From CAZKRU01 sp964555235 (GTDB lineage Bacteria; Verrucomicrobiota; Verrucomicrobiia; Methylacidiphilales; CAMAQI01), in assembly GCA_964555235.1 (NCBI GenBank), contig CAZKRU010000031.1:1-44839 (forward strand): 44,839 nucleotides of DNA, read 5' to 3'. Numbering within the stretch: the stretch's first letter is position 1; each line of letters opens with the position of its first letter. The notes under the pieces are model-generated. The model worked only from the letters and a program-made list of their open reading frames with translations, did no database searches and was not told where the DNA came from. Below, piece by piece: positions 1 to 7,778 of the stretch. Made by a program: the position numbers and the translations under genes.

Positions 1-336
1 GAGCAGAATCCGAAAGCGAACTTGATCCTGATGGGGGATTTGAATGATACGCCGCGAAGTCGCCCGGTGAAGACCCTGATCGGACCAAAGGATGCAACGA
101 TTCGAATGTACGATCTCTGGTTGAAGGATTGGCTCGGGGATTGGTGGACACACTATTATATTCCGGACAACCAATACGAGCGAGTCGACTACATGGTTGT
201 CAGTCACGGGCTGATGCAGGATTGGGATTCAGAAAAATCGTATCTCTACCGTCAGCATGAAAGCGATCCGCCCCGTTATAATACCTACGTACCGAGCGAT
301 CATCGTCCGATGGTGGCCGTTTTTCGGTGTCGTTGA
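1..336 (+). CDS. Endonuclease/exonuclease/phosphatase family protein, C-terminal part
   Basis: The reading frame is open from the first base, so the gene begins upstream and only its last 111 residues are visible. GDLNDTP (residues 12-18) and SDHRP near the end match two conserved motifs of the EEP metal-dependent phosphohydrolase fold: the Asn/Asp motif of the active site and the C-terminal Asp-His pair. A conserved tyrosine-rich stretch (YERVDYMVVS) lies between them, as in members acting on nucleic acid or phospholipid phosphodiesters. The substrate cannot be told from this fragment. The protein ends in FRCR followed by TGA. It converges on the gene at 432, with a long palindrome in the gap. 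Confidence 0.8.
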   Translation, partial: EQNPKANLILMGDLNDTPRSRPVKTLIGPKDATIRMYDLWLKDWLGDWWTHYYIPDNQYERVDYMVVSHGLMQDWDSEKSYLYRQHESDPPRYNTYVPSDHRPMVAVFRCR

Positions 337-350
337 GTCGGATCTTGTTG

Positions 351-441
351 TTTTTAAATCTGGAACTCAAGAAATCAGGAAGAATCACCCTTTTCTGGGA
401 GGCTCACTTCCTGAGTTTCTGAGTTCCAGATTCAAAAAAAA
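351..441. repeat. Long inverted repeat between convergent genes
   Basis: Arms at 359-382 and 407-430 match in about 21 of 24 positions around a 24-base loop. The stem can be extended by pairing the T-run at 351-355 with the A-run at 434-441. Each arm holds two similar GGAACTCA/AATCAGGA units. The T-run precedes and the A-run follows the hairpin, the reverse of an intrinsic terminator, so it is better read as a palindromic repeat that may still stop or protect the converging transcripts. It reaches the stop codon of the minus-strand gene at 432. Confidence 0.65.
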
Positions 442-1634
442 GTAAATGAGTAACCGAGGATTTTTCGGAAAACTGGAATCCTCAAACATTCGAATCCGTG
501 CAGAACGGTTAGGTTTCCCATGAGGAGCCAGAGTGCGCTTCGTTTTTGCTGAATGACTAAAAGATTGAATCCGAGTGTGAGCGGGAGGATGACTCGCATC
601 AGCGCCATTGAGTCGCCCTCCCAGATCGGAAAATCGGCAGCGAAGGGGAAGATCAGGTAGAGAGCAGCGATCTGCCAGATTGGATTTTTCCAGTCGCGAT
701 ATTTCAGAAGAAAAACGATCTGGGTGATCAGGCTGATTAAATCGAGAGCAACCCAGCGATACGAGGTGGTTCTTCCATGGAGTAAGAGTTCATTCCACGT
801 TTCGGAGATTTTTTGTCCGAATTGCCAGAGCGGCCAGGTAAAAGAAGCTTCCTCGGCGGTCCATCGACCATAGGCCGACTTCAGATAAATCATCCAAAGT
901 GCCAGAGGCAGAACGAGAACCAAGCCGTAACGGATCCATCTGAGAAGATCAGAGCGTTTTGGAGGCCAGGGCCGGAGGAGGGAGATCGCTGCAAGGAAGG
1001 AGGTTTCACGACAAAGCGCAGCCAGTCCAATCAGTCCTGCAGCACTGGTGGGGAGTGGTTTTTCAAGAAGTCGGAGAGCTCCGAGAAGAAGAAGGGCGGA
1101 AGGACCATCCGTGAGAGAACGCCGCACACTAAAGAGGAGGCCGAAACTGAAGAGGCATGCGGTCCAAGCCATCCAGTTCCGAAATTGAATGGGGGGCATC
1201 CAGTGAAGAAGAAGTGCGGCAATGCCCAGCCAGCAAAAAATGTTAATTGTGGCGTAAGCCTCGAGAACGAGGAAGGGGACTCCTCCTCCGAGGAGGTGAG
1301 CGATCCCGGGCATTAAAATTCTTCGGGAACGAGTGACAGGGGAATCGAGGGCTAATTTGAATTCAGGATTATGGAGGGAAGGCTCCAAGGCAATTTGAGC
1401 GTAAAACTGTCCATCGTACCCGAGGGAATCCGGGTAAACGTAATGAGGGGTTTGGCGAAGTAAGGTGGTCGCCTGTGCTTCTTGGCGATCTCCGAATAAA
1501 ATCAGGGAGGTAAACCCGGTTTCTGGCTGAAATCCTCGGAAAATACTGGTGACAAAAAGGAGGATCGTCAGGAGGTAAAGCGCCTGAAGCAGGGTTCTTT
1601 TCCAGGGAGGGATCGAAAAAGTGTCGCGTTGCAT
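432..1634 (-). CDS. Polytopic membrane protein, possible GT-C-type glycosyltransferase
   Basis: This 400-residue protein has about ten hydrophobic segments. The first (near residues 14-33) is followed by an extramembrane stretch with the motif YPDSLGYDGQFYAQIAL, then SRRILMP and SLTDGP. The acidic residues after the first membrane segment recall the catalytic loop of polyprenyl-phosphate-dependent GT-C glycosyltransferases, and similar GYDGQFY proteins are, from memory, frequent in Verrucomicrobiota and Planctomycetes. No substrate can be named. It starts only 26 bases from the divergent lolD start, so the promoters of both genes must overlap or lie inside coding sequence. An uncharacterised integral membrane protein is the safe reading. 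Confidence 0.7.
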   Translation of the reverse strand: MQRDTFSIPPWKRTLLQALYLLTILLFVTSIFRGFQPETGFTSLILFGDRQEAQATTLLRQTPHYVYPDSLGYDGQFYAQIALEPSLHNPEFKLALDSPVTRSRRILMPGIAHLLGGGVPFLVLEAYATINIFCWLGIAALLLHWMPPIQFRNWMAWTACLFSFGLLFSVRRSLTDGPSALLLLGALRLLEKPLPTSAAGLIGLAALCRETSFLAAISLLRPWPPKRSDLLRWIRYGLVLVLPLALWMIYLKSAYGRWTAEEASFTWPLWQFGQKISETWNELLLHGRTTSYRWVALDLISLITQIVFLLKYRDWKNPIWQIAALYLIFPFAADFPIWEGDSMALMRVILPLTLGFNLLVIQQKRSALWLLMGNLTVLHGFECLRIPVFRKILGYSFTFF

Positions 1635-1660
1635 GGGAAGTTTCTGTTAGAAATGGAGGG

Positions 1661-2347
1661 GTGAGTTCCGAAGTCAAGACTAGCTTACGATGTGTGGATT
1701 TGGTGAAGTTCCTCGGTCAGGAGGAAAACCGGGTTCAAGCGCTCCGTTCTGTATCGCTCGATTTGCATCGCGGTCGGGTTTATTCCATTGTGGGGCCTTC
1801 CGGTTGTGGGAAGAGTACGCTCCTTTATCTTTTGGGATTATTGGATGCTCCGGATAGTGGAGACATCTGGATCGGGAATCTCCACGCGGCGAATTTGACG
1901 GATGAAGAGGCGACCCAGCTTCGAAACGAGCACATGGGATTTATTTTTCAGTTTCACTTTCTGCTCAAGGAATTTACGGCCTTGGAGAATGTCATGTTGC
2001 CGATGCGTCGTCTGGGGAAGATGGATGTTCCGGCGATGGAAGCGCGTGCGCAGTCCTTACTTGAAGTCGTTGGGCTCGGGCATAAGACTTCACGTCGTGC
2101 CAATCATCTTTCCGGCGGAGAGCAACAGCGTGTGGCGATTGCGCGTGCCTTGGCGAATCATCCGCAACTGGTTTTGGCCGATGAACCGACGGGAAATTTG
2201 GACACGGAAAATTCCACCCGGGTTTTTGGAGTGCTGAAAACGTTGGCGCGTGAGCAAAATCTGACGGTTTTAGTCGTCACGCATAACCCCGCCATTGCGG
2301 AGGCCTCGGACGAGGTGCTTGAGATGCGCGATGGGCGGTTTGTTTGA
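1661..2347 (+). CDS. lolD: Lipoprotein-releasing ABC transporter ATPase LolD
   Basis: The 228-residue ATPase has all the ABC motifs: Walker A GPSGCGKST (45-53), Q-loop Gln97, signature LSGGEQQRV (150-158), Walker B LVLADEP (170-176) and the switch His208. QFHFLLKEFTALENV around the Q-loop is close to the diagnostic LolD stretch and favours LolD over MacB or FtsE. In the Lol system this subunit powers release of lipoproteins from the inner membrane to LolA. The start is a GTG preceded by GGAGGG. The LolC/LolE permeases are not adjacent; the gene is followed by lpdA 60 bases downstream, so its membrane partners must be encoded elsewhere. Confidence 0.85.
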   Translation: MSSEVKTSLRCVDLVKFLGQEENRVQALRSVSLDLHRGRVYSIVGPSGCGKSTLLYLLGLLDAPDSGDIWIGNLHAANLTDEEATQLRNEHMGFIFQFHFLLKEFTALENVMLPMRRLGKMDVPAMEARAQSLLEVVGLGHKTSRRANHLSGGEQQRVAIARALANHPQLVLADEPTGNLDTENSTRVFGVLKTLAREQNLTVLVVTHNPAIAEASDEVLEMRDGRFV

Positions 2348-2407
2348 CAAGTGACGGGGCGTTGGGCAGAGTTTTCGCGTTTTACCAGTGAAGCAAAGGA
2401 ATGATTT

Positions 2408-3793
2408 ATGCGTTATGATCTGATTGTGATTGGTGGTGGCCCGGCGGGATATGTTGGAGCGATTCGTGCCGCGCAACTTGGGAAAAAAGTGGCTTGTGTG
2501 GAGATGGAACGCGCGGGCGGAACCTGCCTGAACTGGGGTTGTATTCCAACCAAAGCACTTCTGAAGTCCGCCGAGTTTGCTCATAAATTGGAGCATGCGG
2601 ATGAACTCGGATTCAAGGTGCCGAAGTTCGAAGTCGATTTTCCGAAGGTGATCCAGCGAAGTCGCGGGGTTTCGGATCGAATGGCCAAAGGAATTGAATT
2701 TCTCTTCAAAAGCAAGAAGGTCGATTACATCGTGGGACAAGCCCAGATTCAGTCGGACAAAAAGGTCGTGGTCAAAGGGGCGGATGGAAAATCTCAGACT
2801 TTGGAGGCCGCGAATCTCTTGATTGCCACGGGAGCGAAAGCCCGGCCACTGCCGAATCTGCCGGTGGATGGAAAGAAAGTCATGACCAGTCGCGAAGCGT
2901 TGGTGATTGATGCGCTGCCGAAGTCGATTGCGATTATTGGGGCGGGGGCGATTGGGGTTGAGTTTGCTTATTTCTTTAACGCGTTTGGCACGAAGGTGAC
3001 CTTGATTGAAATGTTGCCTCAGGTCCTTCCGGTCGAGGATGAAGAAGTTTCGGAGCATCTTCGAAAGACGTTTATCAAGTCGGGGATTGAAGTGTTGACT
3101 GGGACAAAGACGAATCAGGTGAAGGTCGGATCCGAGATTCAAATCGAAGTCGAAGGGACTGAGAAAAAGACGATTACTGTGGAACGCGTCTTGGTGGCGA
3201 TCGGATTGCAGGCGAATCTCGACGGGCTCTTGGGGGCCGGATTGAAATTGGAATTGGATCCGAAGGGTTATCTGAAGACCAATGACCGGTATGAAACCTC
3301 GGTGAAGGGAATTTATGGAGCGGGAGATATCATCGGACCTCCCTGGCTGGCACATGTGGCCTCTCACGAAGCGATCGAAGCGGTGGAAGGAATGTTTGTG
3401 GCAGGGAAAAAGCCTCACAAGATCACAACCTTCCCCGGCTGTACTTACTGTCAGCCGCAAGTCGCCAGCATTGGGCTCACGGAGAAAAAGGCTCAGGAGC
3501 AGAAACTGAAATTTAAAGTGGCGAAATTCCCGTATCGCGCGAGCGGAAAAGCGGTCGCGGCGGGGGAATCGGACGGTTTTGTGAAGTTAATTGTGGGTGA
3601 GCCGCACGGAGAGATTTTAGGTGCGCATCTCATTGGGGCTGACGCAACGGAATTGATCGCAGAGCTGGGATTGGCGATGCATCTTGAGGCGACGGTGGAT
3701 GAACTTCACACCATGGTTCATGCGCATCCAACGCTTTCCGAGATGATCGGTGAGAGTGCGTTGGCAGCTAAGGGAATTCCGATTCACATCTAA
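2408..3793 (+). CDS. lpdA: Dihydrolipoyl dehydrogenase (E3)
   Basis: E3 flavoenzyme of 461 residues that reoxidises dihydrolipoamide in 2-oxo-acid dehydrogenase complexes or the glycine cleavage system, using FAD and NAD. Visible parts are the N-terminal FAD motif GGGPAG (9-14), the redox disulfide Cys40/Cys45 in GGTCLNWGCIPTK, the NAD-binding GAGAIGVEF in the middle, the second FAD motif GIYGAGD, and the C-terminal dimerisation part with the catalytic HAHPTLSE. Length is normal for the family. No E1 or E2 subunit gene is in the window, so the complex it serves is not shown. It begins the tight run lpdA, 3796, 4302, rsmA. Confidence 0.95.
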   Translation: MRYDLIVIGGGPAGYVGAIRAAQLGKKVACVEMERAGGTCLNWGCIPTKALLKSAEFAHKLEHADELGFKVPKFEVDFPKVIQRSRGVSDRMAKGIEFLFKSKKVDYIVGQAQIQSDKKVVVKGADGKSQTLEAANLLIATGAKARPLPNLPVDGKKVMTSREALVIDALPKSIAIIGAGAIGVEFAYFFNAFGTKVTLIEMLPQVLPVEDEEVSEHLRKTFIKSGIEVLTGTKTNQVKVGSEIQIEVEGTEKKTITVERVLVAIGLQANLDGLLGAGLKLELDPKGYLKTNDRYETSVKGIYGAGDIIGPPWLAHVASHEAIEAVEGMFVAGKKPHKITTFPGCTYCQPQVASIGLTEKKAQEQKLKFKVAKFPYRASGKAVAAGESDGFVKLIVGEPHGEILGAHLIGADATELIAELGLAMHLEATVDELHTMVHAHPTLSEMIGESALAAKGIPIHI

Positions 3794-3795
3794 TC

Positions 3796-4305
3796 ATGAT
3801 CCAACAAGACTGGAGTATTAAATCGAGGGGAACCCAATGCGCCCTGAGTGGACGCGCCTTTGTGGAGGATGAACCGGTATGGACCGTTCTCTTTTGGGGG
3901 GAAGAAGGATATGATCGTAAGGATGTCTGTGCGGAAGCATGGGAGACCCGACCTTCCGATTGGCAACCGGTTTCGACGTGGAAATCTCCTTACAAAACCC
4001 CTCCTGCGGTTCCAGTGGAAGCTCTACGCAAGGATGATGCAGAGGGATTGCTCAAGCGACTGATTGAGGAAAATGAACCCGGCTTGTTGAATGCACGGTA
4101 CGTTTTGGCATTGATGTTGGAGCGTAAACGAATGATCAAACCGTTGGATCGTCACGAAGTCGATGGGCGTCCGGTAATTGTTTATGAACACGTTGCGAGT
4201 GGTGAGACGTGGATTGTTGAGGATCCCAAACTGCATTTGGATCAATTGGAGCCGGTGCAAAATGAAGTGACGGCGTTGCTCAAGCAACGGATGAGCGGCA
4301 CATGA
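3796..4305 (+). CDS. Conserved protein of unknown function
   Basis: A 169-residue soluble protein with no signal peptide or membrane segment. The N-terminal half (CALSGRAFVEDEPVWTVLF, then a Trp-rich stretch with DWQPVSTW) resembles, from memory, a small conserved family of Planctomycetes and Verrucomicrobiota with a C-x-x-S/T-G-R start. Only two cysteines are present (15 and about 45), so a zinc site is not evident. The C-terminal half is helical and charged, with LLKRLIEENEPGLLNARYVLALMLERK and a phrase (VYEHVASGETWIVEDPKL) that looks beta-stranded. It starts 2 bases after lpdA and overlaps the next gene by 4 bases (ATGA), so it is cotranslated with both. Confidence 0.75.
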   Translation: MIQQDWSIKSRGTQCALSGRAFVEDEPVWTVLFWGEEGYDRKDVCAEAWETRPSDWQPVSTWKSPYKTPPAVPVEALRKDDAEGLLKRLIEENEPGLLNARYVLALMLERKRMIKPLDRHEVDGRPVIVYEHVASGETWIVEDPKLHLDQLEPVQNEVTALLKQRMSGT

Positions 4306-5576
4306 GATGGCGGGTTTTTACATTGGCGCTGCTGGTCCTTGTTCTGTTTGTCGGACTCGGTCGGCTTTATGTTCGAAGATTTGTTCGTCAGCAGGCGAAT
4401 GGAATTATCCTGGTGGTTGTCAATGGAATGGATGCCGAGCTATTGCAACGCGCCCGTCAGCAGGCTGCGGCTCGGGGACAGAAATTATTTTTAGATGAGA
4501 TGTCCTATGTCGGACAGTTGACGGTACAAGGTTCTGACTCTCCGGTTCCGGATGAGGCGGCAGCAGCGACCGCATTGGCATCAGGGCAGAGGGTTAAGAA
4601 TGGATATGTGGGGTGTGATCAAAAAGGTGATCGATTTAACACTTTGATTTATAAGGCCCAGAACGCGAAACGTCGTACTGGGTTGGTGACGACCAGTGAA
4701 GTGACGATGCCGGTTCCGGTTTCCTTTTACGGATATCTCCGTGGAGGAGAGGCGGCGGAGCAGCGCAACGCAGCGGAGTTAATAGACTCTTCAAAGGTAG
4801 ATGTGATTTTTGGAGGGGGAGCCCGACATTTTCGGCCTGCGAATGTTTTGAATGAGATGGGGCGCAAGGATGGACGTGATTTGGAAGTGGATGCAGCGAA
4901 GTATTATGGTTACACAGTAGTTCATACTCCGGTGGAGTTAGAACGTGTGGTGGCCTGGCGAACCAACAAGTGTTTGGGGCTTTTTACTCCGGGACTGTTT
5001 CATTTTTCAGCGTTACGTCAGGGGGCGGCGACCATGCCGACTTTGAGTGATATGACGCGTCGGGCGATTGAAATGCTTCAATTGGACTGGGGCGGCTATT
5101 TCTTGGTTGTCGAAAATGGGTTAGTGGCACAGGCGGCGCGAGCGAATCTGACTTCGCTTGCGGTGGCGGAAGTGGAAGCGTTAGATGAGGCGGTTCGCAC
5201 CGCGGTCAGTTATGCCGGAAAAGAATCCTTAGTGGTTGTAACGAATGGATATAGTCTAGGGGCGATGAGTGCTTTGCCCGCGGAGGTTGGAGTGACGGGA
5301 AAAACCCGAATGCCGGAATGGATTTCAGGTCCAGGGGGAGTGGCGACGCTTCCCGAGGATCGAACGTGGTTGAAGGAACGTCAAGCGGTTGCAGACCGAT
5401 ATCCGGCCGGTAAAGAATTTCTTACCGCAGCGCCTTCATTGATTTTTACCCGTCAAGCCCGGGTGACCTCTTCTCCTGGATGGGTGGCGGCTCATGGATT
5501 TGCTGCGGGAGAATTGAGCGGCATTTATCCAAACACCGATCTTTATCTACGACTCGATAAATTGATTTCGAAATGA
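4302..5576 (+). CDS. Membrane-anchored alkaline phosphatase homologue lacking the active site
   Basis: The 424-residue protein has an N-terminal membrane anchor (5-23) and the layout of the PhoA-type alkaline phosphatase superfamily, but the catalytic positions are replaced. The metal Asp of the LIGDGMG motif is Asn41 (VVNGMD). The nucleophile of VTDSAAAATAL is Glu85 (VPDEAAAATAL). The THAT motif is TMPV (135-138). In the VEGGRIDHAAH motif Glu271 remains, but the metal Asp and His are Ala276 and Arg280. TADH is TNGY (314-317). The last His motif reads SSPGWVA. The fold-defining residues around these sites are kept, and the C-terminal GIYPNTD matches the family. I infer a non-catalytic binding or structural role facing the periplasm. 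It overlaps its neighbours by 4 bases on each side. Confidence 0.75.
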   Translation: MRWRVFTLALLVLVLFVGLGRLYVRRFVRQQANGIILVVVNGMDAELLQRARQQAAARGQKLFLDEMSYVGQLTVQGSDSPVPDEAAAATALASGQRVKNGYVGCDQKGDRFNTLIYKAQNAKRRTGLVTTSEVTMPVPVSFYGYLRGGEAAEQRNAAELIDSSKVDVIFGGGARHFRPANVLNEMGRKDGRDLEVDAAKYYGYTVVHTPVELERVVAWRTNKCLGLFTPGLFHFSALRQGAATMPTLSDMTRRAIEMLQLDWGGYFLVVENGLVAQAARANLTSLAVAEVEALDEAVRTAVSYAGKESLVVVTNGYSLGAMSALPAEVGVTGKTRMPEWISGPGGVATLPEDRTWLKERQAVADRYPAGKEFLTAAPSLIFTRQARVTSSPGWVAAHGFAAGELSGIYPNTDLYLRLDKLISK

Positions 5577-6346
5577 AGCCGACGGAGATTCGGGCGGTTT
5601 TGGCTTCGCGCGGGCTTCGGCCCTTGAAACAATTCGGCCAACATTTTCTTCACGACGAAAATCTCATCCAATGGTGGGGCGAAACGATTGCCGGTTCCGT
5701 TCATCCCGGGGAGACGGTATTGGAAGTCGGCCCGGGATTGGGCGCATTGACGGGGGAATTGATTCGCCGGGGAATTTCAGTGTTGGCGATTGAGAAGGAT
5801 CGGGGGTTGGCGGAGTATCTGAGGGAGCAATTCACGGCGGGGCTGACTCTGATTGAAGGGGATGCTTTGGATTTTATTCCACCGCCCGAAACGTCGGTGC
5901 GAATTCTGGTGGGAAATTTGCCGTATAATATTACCACGCCGCTTCTCGTTCGATGGGCTTCGCTTCCGGAACCGCCGGAGGAAGGTTTTTTTCTGGTGCA
6001 ACGGGAGATGGCGCTTCGGATGGTTGCCTCCGTCGGGAGTGAGGATTACGGGTCGCTTGCGGTGACTCTTCAATCGCGCTACTCGATGGAAATTTTACGC
6101 GCAGCGCCGGGCTCCATTTTTTATCCACCTCCCGAAGTGGAATCTTCCTTTTTGCGTTGGAAGAAGAAGGAAAACGGGTTGGTTTCGGCGAAAGAGTTTC
6201 CAGAATTTGAAGCGTGGGTGCGGAAAGGGTTTTCTCAGCGTCGTAAAAAATTAAAAAATCTCCTCCCGGTCGCGGATGAGCGGCGGGCAGAAGAGCTCTC
6301 GTTGGATGAGTGGGTAGCGGCGTTTTTGGGAGGGAGAAGTCAATGA
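5573..6346 (+). CDS. rsmA: 16S rRNA dimethyladenosine transferase RsmA (KsgA)
   Basis: SAM-dependent enzyme of 257 residues that dimethylates the two adjacent adenosines in the loop of helix 45 of 16S rRNA during small-subunit maturation. Evidence is the N-terminal KQFGQHFLHDENL, motif I LEVGPGLGALT, the acidic motif II loop AIEKD, GDAL, and the catalytic motif IV NLPYNITTPLL. The C-terminal FSQRRKKLKNLL is also typical of the family. It begins at an ATG overlapping the upstream stop (ATGA) and is the last gene of the run that starts at lolD or lpdA. A mobile-type repeat begins 13 bases after its stop codon. Confidence 0.95.
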   Translation: MKPTEIRAVLASRGLRPLKQFGQHFLHDENLIQWWGETIAGSVHPGETVLEVGPGLGALTGELIRRGISVLAIEKDRGLAEYLREQFTAGLTLIEGDALDFIPPPETSVRILVGNLPYNITTPLLVRWASLPEPPEEGFFLVQREMALRMVASVGSEDYGSLAVTLQSRYSMEILRAAPGSIFYPPPEVESSFLRWKKKENGLVSAKEFPEFEAWVRKGFSQRRKKLKNLLPVADERRAEELSLDEWVAAFLGGRSQ

Positions 6347-6348
6347 CG

Positions 6349-6625
6349 CTATTCCATTGGTGTCCATCCCTGTCCAAAACAAAACCCGATCTCCGAGGAT
6401 AAGCTGGGTGGTGGGGGGGATGAAACCGGTTTTAACCGCAAAGGCTCGACGGCCTCAACGGTTTGAGTTTGAAAATAAATCCCCTTCGTTGCACCTTTGA
6501 GTCGTTGCAGACGGGGCTGGAAACTTTAACGATCCGATTCGACCGCCACGTCTCCAAGGGCTCGAAGGGGAGAGTCTCATTGACAGACAACTGCTATTTT
6601 GGATAGGAGTGACACTATTCCCTTG
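6349..6625. mobile_element. MITE-like element, copy A, with terminal inverted repeats
   Basis: A non-coding element at 6360-6615. Its ends are imperfect inverted repeats: left end 6360-6379 (GTGTCCATCCCTGTCCAAAA) and the reverse complement of the right end 6597-6615 (GTGTCACTCCTATCCAAAA). It is flanked by near-identical 11-base direct repeats, CTATTCCATTG (6349-6359) and CTATTCCCTTG (6615-6625), as a target-site duplication would leave. The interior matches the copy at 44355-44738 over most of its length, including CCGATCTCCGAGGATAA, AACCGGTTTTAACCGCAAAG and CCAAGGGCTCGAAGGGG. No open frame in it looks coding. It lies between rsmA and the SRP RNA promoter. Confidence 0.75.
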
Positions 6626-6649
6626 ATTGCGCTCGAGAACCGCTCTAAT
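6623..6649 (+). promoter_or_regulatory. Predicted sigma-70-type promoter of the SRP RNA
   Basis: TTGATT (6623-6628) and TCTAAT (6644-6649) form -35 and -10 boxes with a short 15-base spacer. Transcription would begin about 8-10 bases after the -10, which is where the SRP RNA stem starts (6659). The -35 sits within 10 bases of the right end of the MITE-like element, so the insertion nearly reached the promoter. Assigned by eye. Confidence 0.45.
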
Positions 6650-6658
6650 TAAAAGGCT

Positions 6659-6746
6659 CCAGGGGTGGCAGAGCGCCCGGCAGGCGAACCCCGCCAGATC
6701 CGAAAGGAAGCAACGGTAACTTGACCGGCGTTGTTGCTGCCCCTGG
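6659..6746 (+). ncRNA. ffs: Signal recognition particle RNA, small bacterial (4.5S) type
   Basis: The 88-nucleotide RNA closes with CCAGGGG (6659-6665) pairing to CCCCTGG (6740-6746). Its apex holds the conserved domain IV signature CAGATCCGAAAGGAAGCA (6695-6712): a GAAA-type tetraloop and the AGCA internal loop that bind the Ffh M domain. It lacks an Alu domain, as in most Gram-negative bacteria. Four T residues (6747-6750) follow the closing stem and may serve as its terminator. It lies 30 bases upstream of the sugar-isomerase gene on the same strand. Confidence 0.92.
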
Positions 6747-6776
6747 TTTTAACCAAACTCTCAGGAGATCAAAATC

Positions 6777-7778
6777 ATGGCACGCCCTGTTACACTTTTC
6801 ACTGGCCAATGGGCTGACCTTCCCTTGGAAACCCTTGCGGCTAAGGCCAAACAATTCGGGTATGACGGGCTTGAGCTCGCTTGTTGGGGGGATCATTTTG
6901 ATGTCGAAAAAGCACTTTCCGATGATAAGTATTGTCAGTCTCGTCACGATCTTCTCGCAAAGCATGGATTGAAAGTTTATGCGATCAGTACGCATTTGGT
7001 TGGGCAGGCAGTTTGTGATGAAATCGATGAACGCCATCAAGCGATTTTACCTCCGCGAATTTGGGGTGATGGAAAGCCAGCCGGAGTGAATCAACGTGCG
7101 GCGGAGGATGTTGCTAATGCGGCTCGTGCCGCCAAAAAACTCGGGGTGAAAGTCGTGAACGGATTCACCGGTTCTTCAATCTGGAAATATCTCTATTCCT
7201 TTCCTCCAGTGACTCCAAAAATGATTGATGCCGGGTACCAGCAATTTGCGGATCGTTGGAATCCGATTCTCGATGTCTTTGATCAATGCGGGATTAAATT
7301 CGCGCTGGAGGTGCATCCGACGGAGATCGCATTTGATATCGCTTCAGCGGAACGTGCGCTGGCAGCGTTAAACCATCGCAAGACTTTTGGATTTAACTAC
7401 GATCCCTCCCATCTCGGTTATCAAGGGGTTGACTATGTTCAATTCATCCGGACTTTCAAGGATCGGATTTATCACGCTCACATGAAAGATGTTTACTGGT
7501 CGCCAACGTTGAAGCCGGTCGGTGTATTTGGTGGACATATTTCGTTTGGAGATCATCGCCGCTTCTGGGATTTCCGTTCGCTGGGACGTGGTTGTGTGGA
7601 ATTTGAAGAAATTATCCGTGCGTTGAATGAGATCCAATACGAAGGGCCTCTTTCGGTGGAATGGGAAGACAGTGGAATGGATCGAGAGCATGGGGCGACC
7701 GAGGCTGCAGCTTTTGTAAAACGTCTCGATTTCAAGCCGAGCGGGCGAGCTTTTGACGCAGCATTTGAACGGAAATAA
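6777..7778 (+). CDS. Sugar phosphate isomerase/epimerase-like TIM-barrel protein
   Basis: A 333-residue protein of the xylose-isomerase-like / AP-endonuclease-2 fold. The metal-binding acids and histidines appear in the expected order on successive strands: LEVHPTE, FNYDPSHLGY, YHAHMKDV and SVEWED. The N-terminal YDGLELACWGDHFD is also typical. Such enzymes isomerise or epimerise sugars, inosose or ketoglycosides, and relatives are very numerous in saccharolytic Verrucomicrobiota. The substrate cannot be assigned, since no sugar dehydrogenase or transporter is adjacent. The start ATG at 6777 has AGGAGA 9 bases upstream. The stop overlaps the next start (TAATG). Confidence 0.85.
   Translation: MARPVTLFTGQWADLPLETLAAKAKQFGYDGLELACWGDHFDVEKALSDDKYCQSRHDLLAKHGLKVYAISTHLVGQAVCDEIDERHQAILPPRIWGDGKPAGVNQRAAEDVANAARAAKKLGVKVVNGFTGSSIWKYLYSFPPVTPKMIDAGYQQFADRWNPILDVFDQCGIKFALEVHPTEIAFDIASAERALAALNHRKTFGFNYDPSHLGYQGVDYVQFIRTFKDRIYHAHMKDVYWSPTLKPVGVFGGHISFGDHRRFWDFRSLGRGCVEFEEIIRALNEIQYEGPLSVEWEDSGMDREHGATEAAAFVKRLDFKPSGRAFDAAFERK

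Noticed and set aside
2345..2373. Promoter with TTGACA before lpdA
   Set aside because: No acceptable -10 box lies at the right distance (CAGAGT), and the -35 overlaps the lolD stop.
2270..3460. Long minus-strand open frame (396 codons) across lpdA
   Set aside because: It lies wholly antisense to a clear dihydrolipoyl dehydrogenase gene and its product has no motif or plausible composition.
3796..4305. Zinc-ribbon protein
   Set aside because: Only two widely spaced cysteines are present.
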